Positions 1 through 13,858 of a DNA stretch of 64,000 nucleotides are shown one piece after another. How positions within the stretch are numbered: position 1 is the stretch's first letter; each line of letters starts with the position of its first letter. The stretch lies in the NCBI GenBank assembly GCA_963514095.1, contig OY741270.1:26789571-26853570 (forward strand). Direction: 5' to 3'. The position numbers were made by a program, and so were the translations under genes. Source of the DNA: Eutrigla gurnardus. Its lineage: Eukaryota; Chordata; Actinopteri; Perciformes; Triglidae. The notes under the pieces were generated by a model. That model searched no databases. It saw only the letters and a program-made list of their open reading frames with translations, and was not told where the DNA came from.

Positions 1-1133
1 ATGATCCTGGCGGTGTTTTCACCCAACGAGGTCCAGGTCTGGGAGGGTCTGCTCACACTGGCCTTCTTCCCCATATGCGTGCTCCTGGCGTGGGTGGCGG
101 ACCGGCGGCTGCTCTTCTACAAGTTCATGCACAAGAGGTACCGCACCGACAAACACCGGGGTGTCATCATCGAGACGGAGGCGGAGCGCTCCAAGGGCAT
201 TGAGATGGACGGCAAGATGGTCAATTCCCACTTCATGGATGGTGGCGCGGCGAGCAACCTCATCGGGCTGATCGAGAGCAAAGAGGTGGACGAGTCCCGG
301 CGCGACATGATCCGCATCTTGAAGGACCTGAAGCAGAAGCACCCGGAGAAGGAGCTGGACCAGCTGGTCGAGATGGCCAACTACTACGCCCTCTCGCACC
401 AGCAGAAGAGCCGCGCCTTCTACCGCATCCAGGCGACGCGCATGATGACGGGCGCCGGCAACATCCTGAAGAAGCATGTGGCCGAGCAGGCGAAGAGGAG
501 CACCAGCGTGCAGGAGGTGCACGTGGAGGAGCCGGAAGAGTACGTGTCTCGGATCGCATTCGAGCCTGCCGTCTACCAGTGCCTGGAGAACTGCGGCGCC
601 GCCATTCTGGCCATCACCAGAAAGGGCGGCGACATCAACAAGACAATCTACGTGGATTACAAGACGGAGGACGGTTCGGCCAATGCCGGCGCAGACTACG
701 AGTTCTCCGAGGGCACGGTCGTGTTCAAGCCCGGCGAGATGATCAAGGAGATCAGCATCGGCATCATCGACGACGACATCTTTGAGGAGGACGAGCACTT
801 TTTCGTGCGGCTCAGCAACCTGCGCGTCCTGGAGACGGAGGACGAGGTGCTGTCGCCCAACAGCCTCCCGTACCCGAAGGCCATGCTGGGCTTCCCCGCC
901 GTCGCCACGGTGACCATCCTGGACGACGACCACTCGGGCATCTTCACCTTCGAGAGCAACGCGCTGCACGTCAGCGAGAGCATTGGCATCATGGAGGTGA
1001 AAGTGCTGAGGACTTCCGGCGCGAGGGGGACGGTGATTGTGCCTTACCGCAGCATGGAGGGACTTGCCAAGGGGGGAGGGGAGGACTTCGAAGACACCTA
1101 CGGGGAGCTGGAGTTCAAGAACGACGAGACCTG
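1..1133 (+). CDS. slc8a3: Na+/Ca2+ exchanger NCX3, large exon (partial at 5' end): membrane helix 5, XIP, CBD1, start of CBD2
   Basis: This is the 3' part of the large first coding exon of an SLC8 exchanger, which exports one Ca2+ for three Na+ across the plasma membrane. The frame is open from base 1, so the Met at position 1 is internal; family members have roughly 200-250 more residues before it. Residues 11-33 form the last helix of the N-terminal bundle. Residues 35-54 (RRLLFYKF...) are the basic XIP autoinhibitory segment. The loop then has QKHPEKELDQLVEMANYYAL (113-132) and QQKSRAFYRIQATRMMTGAG (134-153). CBD1 spans about 183-311, with acidic Ca2+ ligand motifs IIDDDIFEEDE (255-265) and ILDDDH (306-311). 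CBD2 starts near 312. The donor is CTG|GTAAGA in phase 2. VDESRR, YYALSHQQ and EPEE match NCX3 better than NCX1 or NCX2. Paralogue choice (slc8a3, a teleost duplicate, or fish NCX4) rests on remembered sequences. Confidence 0.95.
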
Positions 1134-4100
1134 GTAAGATGGCAACTCTTTTTCATTTTTGCATCTTAACAATGGGATAATAAATTGCAGATTTTGAAAT
1201 CAAGCAAGGTTATTGAAAACGAAGTGCATTTAGGAGTCATAAATAATAATAATCCTTTGTTTCCATGCCTGTTTTTGCGTCCCACTGATTTGTGTGTTTT
1301 GTTTCTTATTTGCACTTTGGTGGTGATAAACCTGACAGCTACAGTATATAAGACATGAGAGCTAGCTTCAAAGCTAGTTAGCAGTGTGCCGGATGTGTCT
1401 CATTCAGCGTTTTTTGTTGCTTTTGATACAAAGATCTTTTTTTACCTCTTGACATCATTTAATTTAGAACATACTTTGGTAACCTACTCATGTGCCGTTT
1501 TTCACCCGTCACCGTGAATCTTAAACACTGGTTTCCTTTACGTGCTCAGACAGCGTAGCCTTTCATCTGAGCGTGCACTCCACATCCCCTTGTTTTCCTG
1601 TCAAGAGATTTTTCTTTTCGCTCTCATCAGAGCGCTTTGGTAGCAAATCTGTGTGTGCGTCGCATTTCAATGGGGGATTCAACTTTTGGGATTCGTCACA
1701 CAACTGTGGAAACAGGAAGTCCTTAAGTAACACCTCCTCGCCTCTCTAATCCCTGCTGCTTCTGTTGCATCTCTGGATCTTTGCTCTTTTTCTTTTTATT
1801 GTTTCTGTGTCGCGTCTGCTTCGATTTGAAAGAAAGCAGCGAGGAAGAACAGGAACGGCTTGATAAATGGAGGGAAAATGACAAACAACAAAGGTCATGG
1901 GCCTTATAATCAGTCGTAGTCTTGTAGGTTAGCAGGCAGGTTTGATCGCTTCTGGGCACAGTTACAACAAAGCTTTGTTTGAAAGTAATAGAGGGGGTTT
2001 TATGTAAATTGTGTATGTTATGCAGCTTTGTCAGCGCTACCACTATAGTGTGTAACAAACAGCATCGGGTCGTGTATGTATGCTGCTATAGCTTTCAGTC
2101 CCGTGCACGTAAAGGCGGTGCTCGGGGGGGAAACTGGCGTGTGTACAGAATTACGCCTGAGAAATATTGATTTGTTTGTTTCACAGCTTGCATCCGCTCG
2201 CCTCTCACACATTGGTCTGCGGGCCACTGGATCAAAGTGACATCCTCCTTCCCCTCCACCAATCAGGGCGCTCGCAGCACGTGCGTGGCATGGGTGTGCT
2301 CTAGGGTTAGGGGTTCCTCAGGGCCGAGGGTACCCAGGAGACCGGTGGCGGGCGGGCGGGGGGGGGGATGAGCGTCAGGGTGATCAGCATGCTCTTGGGG
2401 CCTGCTGAGCACTCAGGGTTTTTGCTTGATTTATGTGAGAGGCTTTATGGTTCGGGCCCGAAGGCTGCCAGGGGAGTAGGGGGGAGAGATGTGGACTATT
2501 ATTATGAGACTGCGGTGATGTTGTTGGCATTGTTGGGGGGGGGGATGCTGGTCTATCGATCTGCCCATCGTGTTGTGCATCGCGCTGTGATGTTAGACGC
2601 CGGTGTGAACGGATACGTGCTGCAGCAGCGGCGGTCATATGAGTAGCAACGTCTCAATATAACAGAAAGGACTTCATTAATAATTGAATGATTGCCTCTT
2701 TCTTTCTCATTAAAAGACAAGTCAAACTATTCCTTGATATCATCTCTACACCAGTAGGATGGGGTGGATCCCTATCCTATTATATAAACATAACCCTATT
2801 GTGCATTTAGGATGTGCAGATTTATTATTTAACACTGTTATTCCACCGAACAATTCATCCTCATGCAAAGGTTAAAGGTCAAAAGTTATAACATGCTTGA
2901 TCCTTTTAGCAGGAGCTTGAATCAAATATGGCTTTTAGATCAGCCGTGTAATGTGACATTAAAGAGGCTGCGATTACAAAGAAATGCTAACGTGATCACA
3001 TAATAAGCGTAAAAATCACCGTGACATAAATGTCATGGAAACGGCCTTTTTGACGTACGACACGTGCACGCTGACATGCGTCACAGGATGCCACTTTAAC
3101 TGCAGCGCGAGACTCTTAGTGGATATTAAGCTAAACTCACAGTCGGTGCTTATTAACAAACTCTCTGTAGAAAAATGATGGATCTCTCTAAACATACATG
3201 ACATTAATCAGCAGTTAAAACAATGAAAATTGTTCATGTGCATGTGCATGAACACGCTCTAGCATTAATACGAAAAGCTCTCCTTCCCCCCGCTCAGAGG
3301 CTTTTTTTTTTTTTAACTCCCAACAAATCTCCAAGAAATTTCCATAATTACACTCGGATAGTGATGAATTAGATTCCGTGTGCATCCATAAAAAAGACAA
3401 AGAGGAAGCAGCGGAAGTGACAGCTTCATCCAGAAGCATACTAGAAGATTCATGAGAACATTTCCATACACAAAACAAAAAGGGGGGATGAATGTGTAGA
3501 ATATTCACTAAAAGGCATAATTACGAGGATGTTTCTCCCCCGCCGTCTGGAACGCTCTCCTCTGGGTCGTTTTCACGCTCGCAACATGAGAAAAAAACAA
3601 AGAATTGATTTGCCGCCGTCGCTTCCACATTCATATTCCGACTGAAATTGTCAATGGAAATGTTCTGTTTATTTCCATAAACGCCGAAATAACAGAAGGA
3701 TTCCCTCCTTGGCACTCGGTTAAAGCGGTTTTTCCCTCCCGCTGCTAATTCGGCGCTAATTGCGACTAAACGGGGGGCAGACTGGCGCTCGCCTTCTAAA
3801 GGGCAAGGGTTTCCTCTGATGATCCTTTAGGACAATTGGACCACATAATGCTTCGGCTCGCGTGCTCTTCCTTTTCTCTCGCCCACTCTTTTACGAGGCA
3901 TTGACTCTCAATCTCTTTTGACACACTTTGGGTCCATTGTTATCAACCGGAGAGGACATTTATTACAGTCCTAATCTGGAGCTCTGGAATACATCACTCC
4001 AGTTCTTAGCCAGACGGTAGTTCTCAGCACGGAGCAGGAAGTTATGTCGTTTCCTGGCGGCGGTGGCGGTGGCGTGCTCCGAGCTAACGGATATGAACCT

Positions 4101-4237
4101 CGTCTTCTTGAATGAGGACTTCATGGTGGTGATGGTGGCTCTCATGTTAAAGATTGGCTCCTGATAGGTTAGTTAAGGCTAACACGTTTAGCCTTTTTAG
4201 CCTCCAGTTCTTAAAAGTGAAGCCCAAGATGAACGCC

Positions 4238-4340
4238 TTACATATGTATTCTCTCTGCTGGCCATCAGGGGGCGACTCCTCTGATTGCAAAAAGGAGTCC
4301 GATTGCATTACTTCTCATTTGAGCTATCTCAACAGTACTA
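4238..4340 (+). mobile_element. dispersed repeat family 2 fragment
   Basis: GGCCATCAGGGGGCGACTCC and GATTGCAAAAAGGAGTCCGA align with the copy at 17262-17490. The match then fades into flanking sequence. Confidence 0.45.
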
Positions 4341-4590
4341 GTGGTACAGCAATTCAGTAGTCAATCAACAGCAACTTTTCTGTTTCAGCAACTATTTTGA
4401 CGATTGGTTCGTTGTTTTGTTTCTTTGAAGGCAAAATTGCCAAAATTGGTTCCAGCTTTCTAGTTTCTTTGGTCGATCAAATTAAATCCTGAATATCTCT
4501 GGGACTGTTTGGACAAAATAAGGCGTATGAAGTTGACATTTTATAGACAAAAAAATCAGCCGAATAATGCGATCAACAATCAGCACTGTT
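4340..4590. repeat. possible dispersed repeat (family 3)
   Basis: The order of motifs here (CTGAATATCTCTGGGACTGT, then TTGGACAAAATAAGG, then GACATTTTATAGAC) recalls a fish repeat with ATTAATCGAT-type ends. Related fragments may occur around 7640-7760. I could not define its edges. Confidence 0.3.
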
Positions 4591-5529
4591 TAGAACAACA
4601 TTTTGAATCCTCTTGTGACCAATCAGGTGTATCTAGAGACCCTTCAGGGGGGTCCTGACCCCCCACGTTGGCAACCACAGGTATAGAACGAGTTTTCCCG
4701 TGAGAACATTTAATGGCTAAAGGTCGCGGGCTTCCTGACGCAGCTGCTCGATGGGGAAGCTCCGTCCCCGGAGACGCCGCGGGTTTTTAACCGGGCGCTG
4801 ATGGATTCGTAAACAAATGAGCAGCGGGCAGCCCGGGATTGGCTAAAGCGATTGTGGTCACGCCTATATGAGCAGGACTCTCCTGTGCCTGTAAACCTGC
4901 CTTGTATTGTTATAAATAGCATCACACGGGGACGTGCTCATGAGAAGATGCATGGCCTACCCCCTCACCCCCCCCTCCAGTGCCCTTACTCAACCCTCTT
5001 TCCTTAATATCTCTTGGATGTATAGCTGTCGCCCCTCCGGGCGTCGTGATTGACGGAACACATGTCCGTGCTGATCCTCGTTCTGCTGACCACTCAGCTT
5101 TCCCCCCTGCCAGCACTTTTGCAGACATCCCATCCCAGACCCACGAGGTTTACCTTACCGGCCTGCAGTCCTCCCCCCCACCCCCACCTCCACACAGACC
5201 TGGGATCAGCTCAGCTCAGCTAATCGTCTTCAATGCTGCACTTCTGTTTTATTCACACGAGCCTCATACTTTGTGTTTTTCCTAGTATTTGCTTGATAAG
5301 CGTTTGTCGGGTTGAAGGTGAACCAGGGAGGGTAAACGGAAGTCGCACCGGCACAGTTTTGGCTTTGAGTGAAAGCGTGAAATAGTTTTCTGTAGCGCTA
5401 ACAGCTCTCAGATCAGTTTGTTAACGCACATACAAACGCATTAGAAGATTCACGAGGACGTTTCTTATCTTAGCAAACTCATTGTAGCTTTTGCACTTTG
5501 GCTCCTGCTTACAAATATTGTACAGAAAC

Positions 5530-5530
<1 letters not shown>

Positions 5531-5578
<48 letters not shown>

Positions 5579-5604
5579 ACAGACACACACACACACACAC
5601 ACAC
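5531..5604 (+). repeat. (CA)n microsatellite, interrupted
   Basis: Two CA tracts (5531-5576 and 5583-5604) are split by TTACAG. Confidence 0.96.
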
Positions 5605-8199
5605 CTAGGTTGAGTGGCCATAAATATGCTGGCCCTGCGTTTGTTCCTCCCAGTCGGGGGAATGCAATTAACTTAAAGCTTATTTATAACACGATCCAGT
5701 GCAGGGCGTGTCGCCAGCCCCCCCTGTGTAAATCTGACTGGGGATCAGATATTCGGGCTCCCCCAAACCTTTTGACAGTCTCTCCAGCCTAATCGAGTTA
5801 GGATGGAGGTAAGTGCATCAGTTTTGACCCATTTTTACTGTCAAAGCATTTAGCCAATGTTTAACAAATAAACACGGTTTCATAATTCAGTTTTATTCAG
5901 GGGGAGGAAAAAAGAAGTGAGTTATTCAGGTTATTCTAGTCGCTCAGTTGACAAAAATGGTAATATACGTTCAGGGACCAGATCCTGTGGGATCTTCTCT
6001 CACAAATATAAATATATATTTTTTTAATTGCGATCCATGATAAAAAACCCTGTATTGTCCCATGCCTATTCACAGCAAGGCAGCGGACGCCTGGACTATT
6101 TCTACAGATCAACTATATGATTAGTTCGTAATTTTGCACCAAATCTGACAGCAAAGTCAGCCTTTTTTCATATTTTCACCCACATTACATCAAAACAATA
6201 CAATACAATTAAAGGTCAGATAATAAGAAAATATGTAACTTAAACTGCATATTAAACTCTTATCTGCTTGTCTGGATTCTGCTCGTGGTCTCTGAGAATT
6301 TTTTTTTTTAATGTGTGTGTAATTTGAGTGAACTGACCCTTTACACTATTCCACTCCAGAGGATAATTCTCTTAATTGGGTTAAACATGTGCTCTATTTT
6401 CCTCCTGAAGCTCTGCACAAACACAAACAAAACCCAGATCCCTCCTCCAAACACACACTGGGACGTTTGTACGGATCCACAGCCTGAAACCTGAGAACAC
6501 TGTAGTGTTGGATGGCTTTCCTTAATTAGCGTGGGTTTGTGAGTCAACAGCTAAAGTACTGTGATGCTGCCTTCAGTCATATCAAGACCGGCTGTAAATA
6601 GAAACGTTTCCTGTCTGTCTCCCGGAGGTGACGAGTAGGAGAACGTGGGGACTTCTGATTGGCTGTGGCCGGCAAGTCAACGAACCAGGAACAGGAAGTC
6701 GGGGTTATTTCGCCGTGGGTTTTTTTTTTTTTGGGGGATTGCAAATTGGAGTTTTAGCATCTGAAGGGGATGCTTTTGAGTTGAATTCTGGGAAATGTAG
6801 GATCTAGCGTTTTGGGAGCTTACTTGGAATAAAAGGCAGGAACATCGCGAACTTTGTGGAATTTGTGGGGAAAAAAACCCCGACCCTCCTTCTTCTAATT
6901 GATCTCATAACGTTTACGTTCATATATGACAAAAAAATCATTTAATTTGAAAACCTGGAACTTGTGATTTTCAGTATTTTAGCCCAATGACAAATGACTC
7001 GGATCCCAGAAGAGCTCATGGTGTTTGTAGTCCTGCTTGTTTGAGAAGAGAGAGATGAAGGACATGCTGCCGCTGTCTTGCTCTCGTTGCCTGAAACAAT
7101 AATGTAAAAGCATATGAGAGCGTGGCGTTTGTTTGCAAATGTTCAAATGCAGAATGTGATTGGAACGTGTGAAGTCGGCTAACGGCTCTCGACGTCCGAG
7201 CGATACACGAACCGCTGCGCTGAGCGGCCCCGAAGGCCAGCGCGGCAGGAAGCTGAATGAATGAATGTGGATGAGGCGTTGTTTTTAAAACGTGGAAGTC
7301 GGTCCACTTTTCCATAAAATGGAAATCGCTGTCATCACTTGTTCACGTACGGCGGCGGCGTCTTCGGTGCTCATTACTGCTGCTTTTTTATGCACTACAC
7401 TTCCCAGAGATCACCTGTCATTCATCAGTACGGATGGTACGATGTCACCTCCTCGGGTTGCGGTTTTGATGAACGATGTCATCTGTCGAGCAGGCATGTG
7501 AAATGTTTGCAGCTTCTCAAACGATTTTTACGACCTTTTGTCGCCTCTTTTATATAATCGTGAATTGGATATTTCTAGGGTTTGAACTGCTGTTTGAAGT
7601 GGAGATAAAAGATTCAACATTTTAACGAATGAAATTCACCCGTTTTAATGATCGATTAACCATTAAGTCTCTCTTCAGTGTCTCAGATGTGAAGATTTGC
7701 TGCATTTGTGAAACATTTTTTCTTATAGTCCAAAAAATTCAACAAAACAAGACAAAGAAAAACACTAAATCCTTTCATTGAAGAAGCTGGAACAATCAGC
7801 TAATTGGTTAATCAAGCGCGTTCAGCTCTGGGTTAATCAATAATGAGAAGGATTGTTAGTCGAATTCCCAATTTGTTAGCTCGGCCGCTGAGAAATGTTT
7901 CATTATTTTCCGACATTTTAAACTATGAATTAGCATTTTAACATAAAAAAAAAATCAATAGAGGTATCGATTGGTAATGTTTGGGTTATTTCTGATGATT
8001 TAATCTAAACACATTTATAAGACTAGCAGAGAAGGAGACGTTTTTAGGAGTCGGCTTGTTACCTGCATCCATCTTCTGGATAGAAAATCACTGTTCTCAT
8101 CTGTTCAGTCAGTCGGTCGGCGACACGCATTAGTGCTGTGAAACCTGCTGAAACACCCTCCCCTATTTGCCCTTTGACCCCCGACAAGTGCAGCCCTGT

Positions 8200-8239
8200 C
8201 ATCGGTGCATCGGTGCATCGGTGCATCGGTGCATCGGTG
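8200..8239 (+). repeat. 8-bp tandem repeat, 5 perfect copies
   Basis: Five perfect copies of CATCGGTG are followed by a partial CATG and then a doubled GTTCCACT. Confidence 0.93.
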
Positions 8240-11200
8240 CATGTTCCACTGTTCCACTGTGGAAGTACTTTTTTCTTTCTCCTGTTTTTGATTATCAGGC
8301 TAGCAGCCTCTGCTTTCTACAGCCCTCCATCTCTGCAGGGGGGGGGTCTGTCTCCAGAAACACCCTGAACCCAGACTCGCTGTGATCTCACTCCAGTTTT
8401 ACTCTGCACACCATCCACAGTCCTAGGGCAACTCCTCCTCCATGTGTCAGGCCGGACCAGGGGTCCTCCTTTAAGGGGGGGGGGGTATTATTCCCACGGT
8501 GCTGCAGCAGAAAATGCGCCAGAATGCATCCGTAGTTCCTGCTACTCGTCTATCCACATCCTGCACCCTTCATCCCTGTTCCCGTGCCTCCTCCTCCTCT
8601 TTCCTCCTCATCATCGGGGCAGCAGCTCTGTGGTGCAAAAGTCAGCATGGATCTCAATCAGCTGTTTAAAAAAAAAAAAGAGAGAAAGAAATCGCTCGAT
8701 TTGTGTTTCCGAGCTAAATGAACTCGCGTTTGCAGGAGGACTTTCACAGAGCCGATGGGATTTCTCTCACTTTTATTTGCAGTGTTTCTATATTTAGATG
8801 GGATGTCTGCTTCTGATGCTCTTTGTCACGGATTCTTTGTTTTGGCTGAGCGGTATCTCTCCCGTCGCCGAGGCCGGATGCCGATTTGTGCCGTTTAATG
8901 GCTCCTTGGTGAGATTGTGCGTCTTAAGGAGAGCGAAGGCGGCACAGAGACACGGATGGGAGACGAGGGAAATATTTTTGCATCCTAAAACTTCTTCTTC
9001 TTATGTCTGACATAAGCGGCGTTCCTCAGGGTGGCGTAAACAAGCCGGGGTCAAAGGTCAGCCCAGAACAGGAGGAGGATTCCCAAACGCAGGCGACTAT
9101 AGAATAGAAGATCTATTCTATATTCTGTATTGAACTTCTATATTCAGCTGGATTTCTATTCTTGTCGAGTTGTGACGTCTCTTTACTCTCGAGACGAGAA
9201 GCTTTTTGTGAAAATCCCTCCGGGTTTCTTGTCTCACCTGGAGTTTATATTTATGCTCCTCTCTTGTTTTATGTGTTTTCAGCCTTTGTTCAGGAAAATC
9301 TCAACTCAGACAATCTTAGCCCTCCAAAGTTGTCACTCGCCTCGGGGATAAGACGTCTCCGTTTTATACGTGTTGGGGTTTGAAGGAAGTTTTATTGTTT
9401 TTTTTAATGCAGGGATGAAGTCCACATTCAACAAAGCTTTAGTCTTCAATGTATGAACCGTCTGTTTGTTCCGCGTCTCTTGAGCATCTTGTTTTTCTTT
9501 ACTTTTCTGGTTTATACTCTTTATGTGTTTACAAAAACAACTCTCTGGGTTATTTTGGTCTCAAAATCCTTATTTTCTTGAAACAACTGAACAAAATTAG
9601 AAGAATTAAATTGGTTTAACAAACTGGTTATCAGTTAAAATAAACTTGTCAAGAAATGTCTACTTATATATTTAAAAATGTAAAGCTGCACTTATCAATA
9701 CTTATGCATCAAATGACTTTCCGTAAAGTGAAAGTGGACACAAATAGAATAATCACCCAAATCCACATTTCTCGTCAGCTCCACAGAGCGTTTTAGTGTC
9801 TTTCAGCTACTACTCACTACTTTGTTTTGGGTCATTCACCATCATCACTTCCAGCAGCAGCAGCTGTTTTTAGTAAAAAATAATAACATTAACATTCCTC
9901 TGTACGCTGCCTTCTCAGCAACAGACAGACGAGCAAGATGCTTCTATTTTCTGACGTTGGTGGTGACCAAAACGGAGCTAAAAGGAGATACTGGTATATT
10001 TACTGCACATTGTCAGAGCGGTGGTTTTGAACTGGACCTGTGCCGGGTGTTGGCCAACCTTGGGCCGTCATGCATGTGTGCATGCTGGAGGCTCGCTGAT
10101 GGAGGTGGAGGCTGGGTATGGGAGCCATGGAGGGTCAGTTTGGCAAACAAAAGTGCCCATGCTGGCCCCTCTGGGGTCCGGGAGATGGGTCGAGCTGTCA
10201 CGTTGAGGGAGCTGGTGAAAGATGAAGAGGTTACGCTGCTTGGATCACAGCTCTGCCAAGGCCTCCGGGACTCTTTCTCTTTACAACACTCGACCTAATC
10301 TCCCCCAGTATCGCCCCTTTCATTTCCCTCTCCTTTTCTTCTTTTCATGTTCTTCTGTCTCTTATCATGCCTTGTTCCTGGCAAGGGTTTTATCTCTCTC
10401 AGCCTATTTTCACCCTCTCTTGGATTTTTTTGTTCCATCCTCCTCCCATTTATCTCAGTCTTAATGTCTTTTCATTTGTGTTTTTCTAATTCCGTTTCAT
10501 TTCTTTCTCACCCCGCCACCGCTGGTATTTATTATTTAAAAGCCTCAGCAATGCCTCCGTATGTGCCTTCTCCCTCTTTTATAGATGCTGGCCTACTTCT
10601 GTCTCAACCTGTAATTGTCATTTGGATGGAGAACTCCGAACCGACATCATTCAGTGTCGCGGCCGAGGCGACACAACTTGCTCCAACTGGTTATTATGCA
10701 CAAGCAACAGAAACCAGAATGCATGGCGATGATCGGACGCAACGTGCAGTTTAGGGATGAATTTTCATCACGGAATAATCTGTGTTTTGTTTTCCAATTA
10801 ATCAATTTGTTTGTTTGGCTTTGAAATATATTTTTAAAAAGTCTCAAATGACTTTCCCGATGATAAATGACACAGCAAAGTTACTAAATACTATGATTAA
10901 TCACAAAGCTGAACAATTTAAGAATATTTAACAGCATTTTCCCATCGTTTTTTGTGTTATTTCTCCTAAAATGTCAACTCTAACAGGAAGTGAAGCTGCT
11001 GATGCTCAACACACATGTGCAGGTTATTTTTGGACCAAAGTATTTATAGAGAATAAAACATGTCAACCTTCAGACCGATGTGAGCGGAAATGAGAGGCTG
11101 TCCTCGAGATGTAAACCTTCCCAAAACTCCATTTGCCTTCCTGCCACAGTTGTGGAAGCTGTCATGTTAGATACCATCCAACCTCGGGGGGGGGGGGGTA

Positions 11201-12080
11201 GATTACTGTAGATGGGATTGGATTTCCTCACAACAAGCATTCATTGTAGCGGCCAATTGCTGCGGGGAAAAGAAAACCTCCAGTTCTAGAGATAAGAGGA
11301 GGAAGTCGGGCCAGATCTGTGTCTGAGATCAGCGAGATGATGATGTTTGGGAGATTGGCCAGAAAACAATAACCTGAGTGTCATTCTATGATGATATGTT
11401 CATTATTTGAAAGAAAAAATTAAGATTTTTATATGCGATCGTGTCTTAATGAGGCACATATAAACACATGTGTACGAACCGGACCGTACCAAAGCGGGGG
11501 GGGAAGATCGGGGGTGTTTGAACCAGCAGTAGACCGGTCTATTTAAAACCTCCGATGTATGAACCGACTGATCTCTCTACGGGCTTCAGTGTCACGTTTC
11601 ACTTCTGTACTTCTTCTATCCGACAACCGTCCTCTTCTTCGTGTCTCTTTATTGTCGTTTTCATCAGAACAATATTAATTTGTCTGCGTTTCCTGCCTGC
11701 GTTGAAGTCTGCTTTCCATGAGACTATGAAACTATTTCTATTAAGTTTTTCAGAGAAGTGTATCTACATTTTTTCCCAGTTTAAGAAAGACCCTCGGGAC
11801 CCTTGCAGCATCAAAGGACCATTCACACTGTAGATCTGTTAACAGCAGCTTCTCAGTTTCTCATTTTTATTTCTGCGAACAGACTTTATACGGCTGAGAG
11901 ACCTTAAAGCATTTCAATCAGTTTTCTCATTCGCTGAGAGTTGGATGTGACGATCGGTATGCATCTCCTATTTTTATGTATATTTACATTACATTATATA
12001 TTATATTTAGACATGTTTTTCTAGGTATTAAACAAACGAGCTTTAATGTGAATATTTGAAATACTGACTTTTAGCAGTGC

Positions 12081-12165
12081 AGAGCCAGGCTAGCTTATTC
12101 CCCTGGTTTCCAGTCTTTTAATGCTAAGCTAACTAGCGGCTAGCTCCAGCTTCACATTACCAATC
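12081..12165 (+). mobile_element. dispersed repeat family 1, short fragment
   Basis: GGTTTCCAGTC, then ATGCTAAGCTAACTAGC and AGCTTCACATTA match the core of the other copies. Only the centre is recognisable. Confidence 0.45.
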
Positions 12166-12474
12166 ATGTCGTCCAACTCCACCAGAAAGGAGTGAAAGTG
12201 AATAAGTGAAAGTCCGTTTTTGATGGTTTGTGCTGAAATCAAGTCACACAGCCTTGCATTAATGTCCTCATTCTCAATAATTTCCTTATAGATTTATTAG
12301 AATAATTACAATTTGGGGATTTTATGATCATTACTGAGTCCAACCCTGCTTTATAGTAATGATGCTAATTTTCTTCAGTGCAAAATGGACCTTTTACACT
12401 GATTATGTAATCAGACTTTTTAATGTACATTTTTATTCTAATGGTTCTTTGCGTTTGTGCTCCATTTGATCGTG

Positions 12475-12560
12475 AGTTACACAGACAGGGGATGACTTGC
12501 AGCAAAGGGCCCCTAGGCTGGACTCGAACCCCCGGGGTCGGAGCCTTAATGGTGCAACGA
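12475..12560 (-). mobile_element. tRNA-related SINE-like fragment
   Basis: The minus strand carries GGTTCGAGTCC (12520-12530 on the plus strand as its complement), a perfect RNA polymerase III box B. It is followed by CCCTTTGCTGCAAGTCATCC, a sequence that recurs in fish tRNA-derived repeats. No acceptor stem or complete tRNA fold is seen, so this is not called a tRNA gene. Confidence 0.45.
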
Positions 12561-13124
12561 CCGGGACCCCCGTCAGGGAGCAAAGCTAATTATTTCACTT
12601 CTGATAACTAACTGCAGGATCTGATTTCTACATGTGGAGATCAAAGTGGGCAGAAATGCAGTTGCTCTCGCTTCCACCATGTGAGGGGGGGGTGTTCGGT
12701 GTTCGGTGTCCCCCCTCCTTCATGCCCCCCCGCTCTGGTTCACGAGAGTCAATCCTCTGAGATATTTAAAACAGCTCGTTTTGAAGCCTGCCTTGTTTTT
12801 CATCTATCCTCTTGTGAAAATCCCCCTTTGATGTTCCCACATCCTCAAAAATTGCTCTAATTCTTTTTGCCGCTGTTTACGAAACGGTTAATTTCGCAAA
12901 TTACCGCAGTGTCGATCTGTCGGAAATTACCAGGCGTAATGCTCGACTGTTTTTTATGTTTTTATCTTTTCGTTAACCCGAAGTTTGAGTCCCGAACCTC
13001 GTTTGAGTGAACAAACCACGCAGACAAGGTGATTGGGAGTCGAGATGAAGGCAGACGGAGACACTTTTAATCTTCGGACGTTTGAAGTTTGTCCTGCTTC
13101 TGAGTCCTCGCAGATTAAAGACGG

Positions 13125-13142
13125 AGTGTGAGTGTGAGTGTG

Positions 13143-13196
<54 letters not shown>
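13125..13196 (+). repeat. (GT)n microsatellite with GAGTGT start
   Basis: Several GAGTGT units lead into pure GT repeats. Confidence 0.95.
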
Positions 13197-13197
<1 letters not shown>

Positions 13198-13558
13198 TTA
13201 AACATGTTACAGTGTATCTTGTCTTCGCTGCATGGCGGCCCGGCTAATGGGAATCTGCTGCCTGTCATCTACAGCCGGGCCGTTCCATCAGAATGTTAAT
13301 GGGGGGGGGGGGGGGGGAGTATAGAATATCTGTTGCCTACTGATGAACGCAGAAATGGAGGAAGCAAAAGAAAGAACAGAACAAATGCCGTGCCCGAAGG
13401 GGGGGGGGGGGGGGGGCAGATATAGATTGATGAAGGATTGTTGGCTGGAAATGAGATTTCATAAGAAGCTGTAGATTTTCTCCCTCCAGCTGCAGATATG
13501 AAACAGAGTTGTGTCACAAGAGCAGTAATACAACACACACACACACACACACCTGATG

Positions 13559-13858
<300 letters not shown>

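Larger units (their letters stand above)
1139..5530. other. non-coding intron sequence, 5' end
   Basis: This is mostly unique-looking, moderately AT-rich intron. It contains a G-rich patch (about 2335-2370) and part of a dispersed repeat at 4238-4340, followed by a possible further repeat at 4340-4590. I see no coding exon, RNA gene or promoter that I can support. Confidence 0.6.
5605..13124. other. non-coding intron sequence
   Basis: Unique-looking intron with scattered polyG runs (8476-8486, 11189-11199), an 8-bp tandem repeat at 8200-8239, a dispersed repeat fragment at 12081-12165 and a SINE-like scrap at 12475-12560. The longest open frame (9822-10298) has no recognisable domain and no supporting context. 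Confidence 0.55.

Noticed and set aside
1..3. ATG at base 1 as the protein start
   Set aside because: The sequence before the XIP segment is a membrane helix that normally follows roughly 200 more residues of NCX. The window simply begins at an internal Met codon.
19..969. Long minus-strand open frame (316 codons)
   Set aside because: It is antisense to the GC-rich slc8a3 exon, with low-complexity Leu/Val/Asp/Arg content produced by the complementary codons and no family similarity.
9822..10298. 158-codon plus-strand open frame
   Set aside because: No domain, no conserved motif, no splice or promoter context and no codon-bias signal visible. It is compatible with chance in intron.
10222..10754. 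Pair of hydrophobic open frames in a pyrimidine-rich stretch
   Set aside because: The Leu/Phe/Ser content follows from CT-rich sequence. No transmembrane family is recognisable.
12510..12540. Functional tRNA gene from the perfect box B
   Set aside because: No acceptor stem, anticodon arm or box A at the right spacing is seen. It fits a SINE-like fragment.
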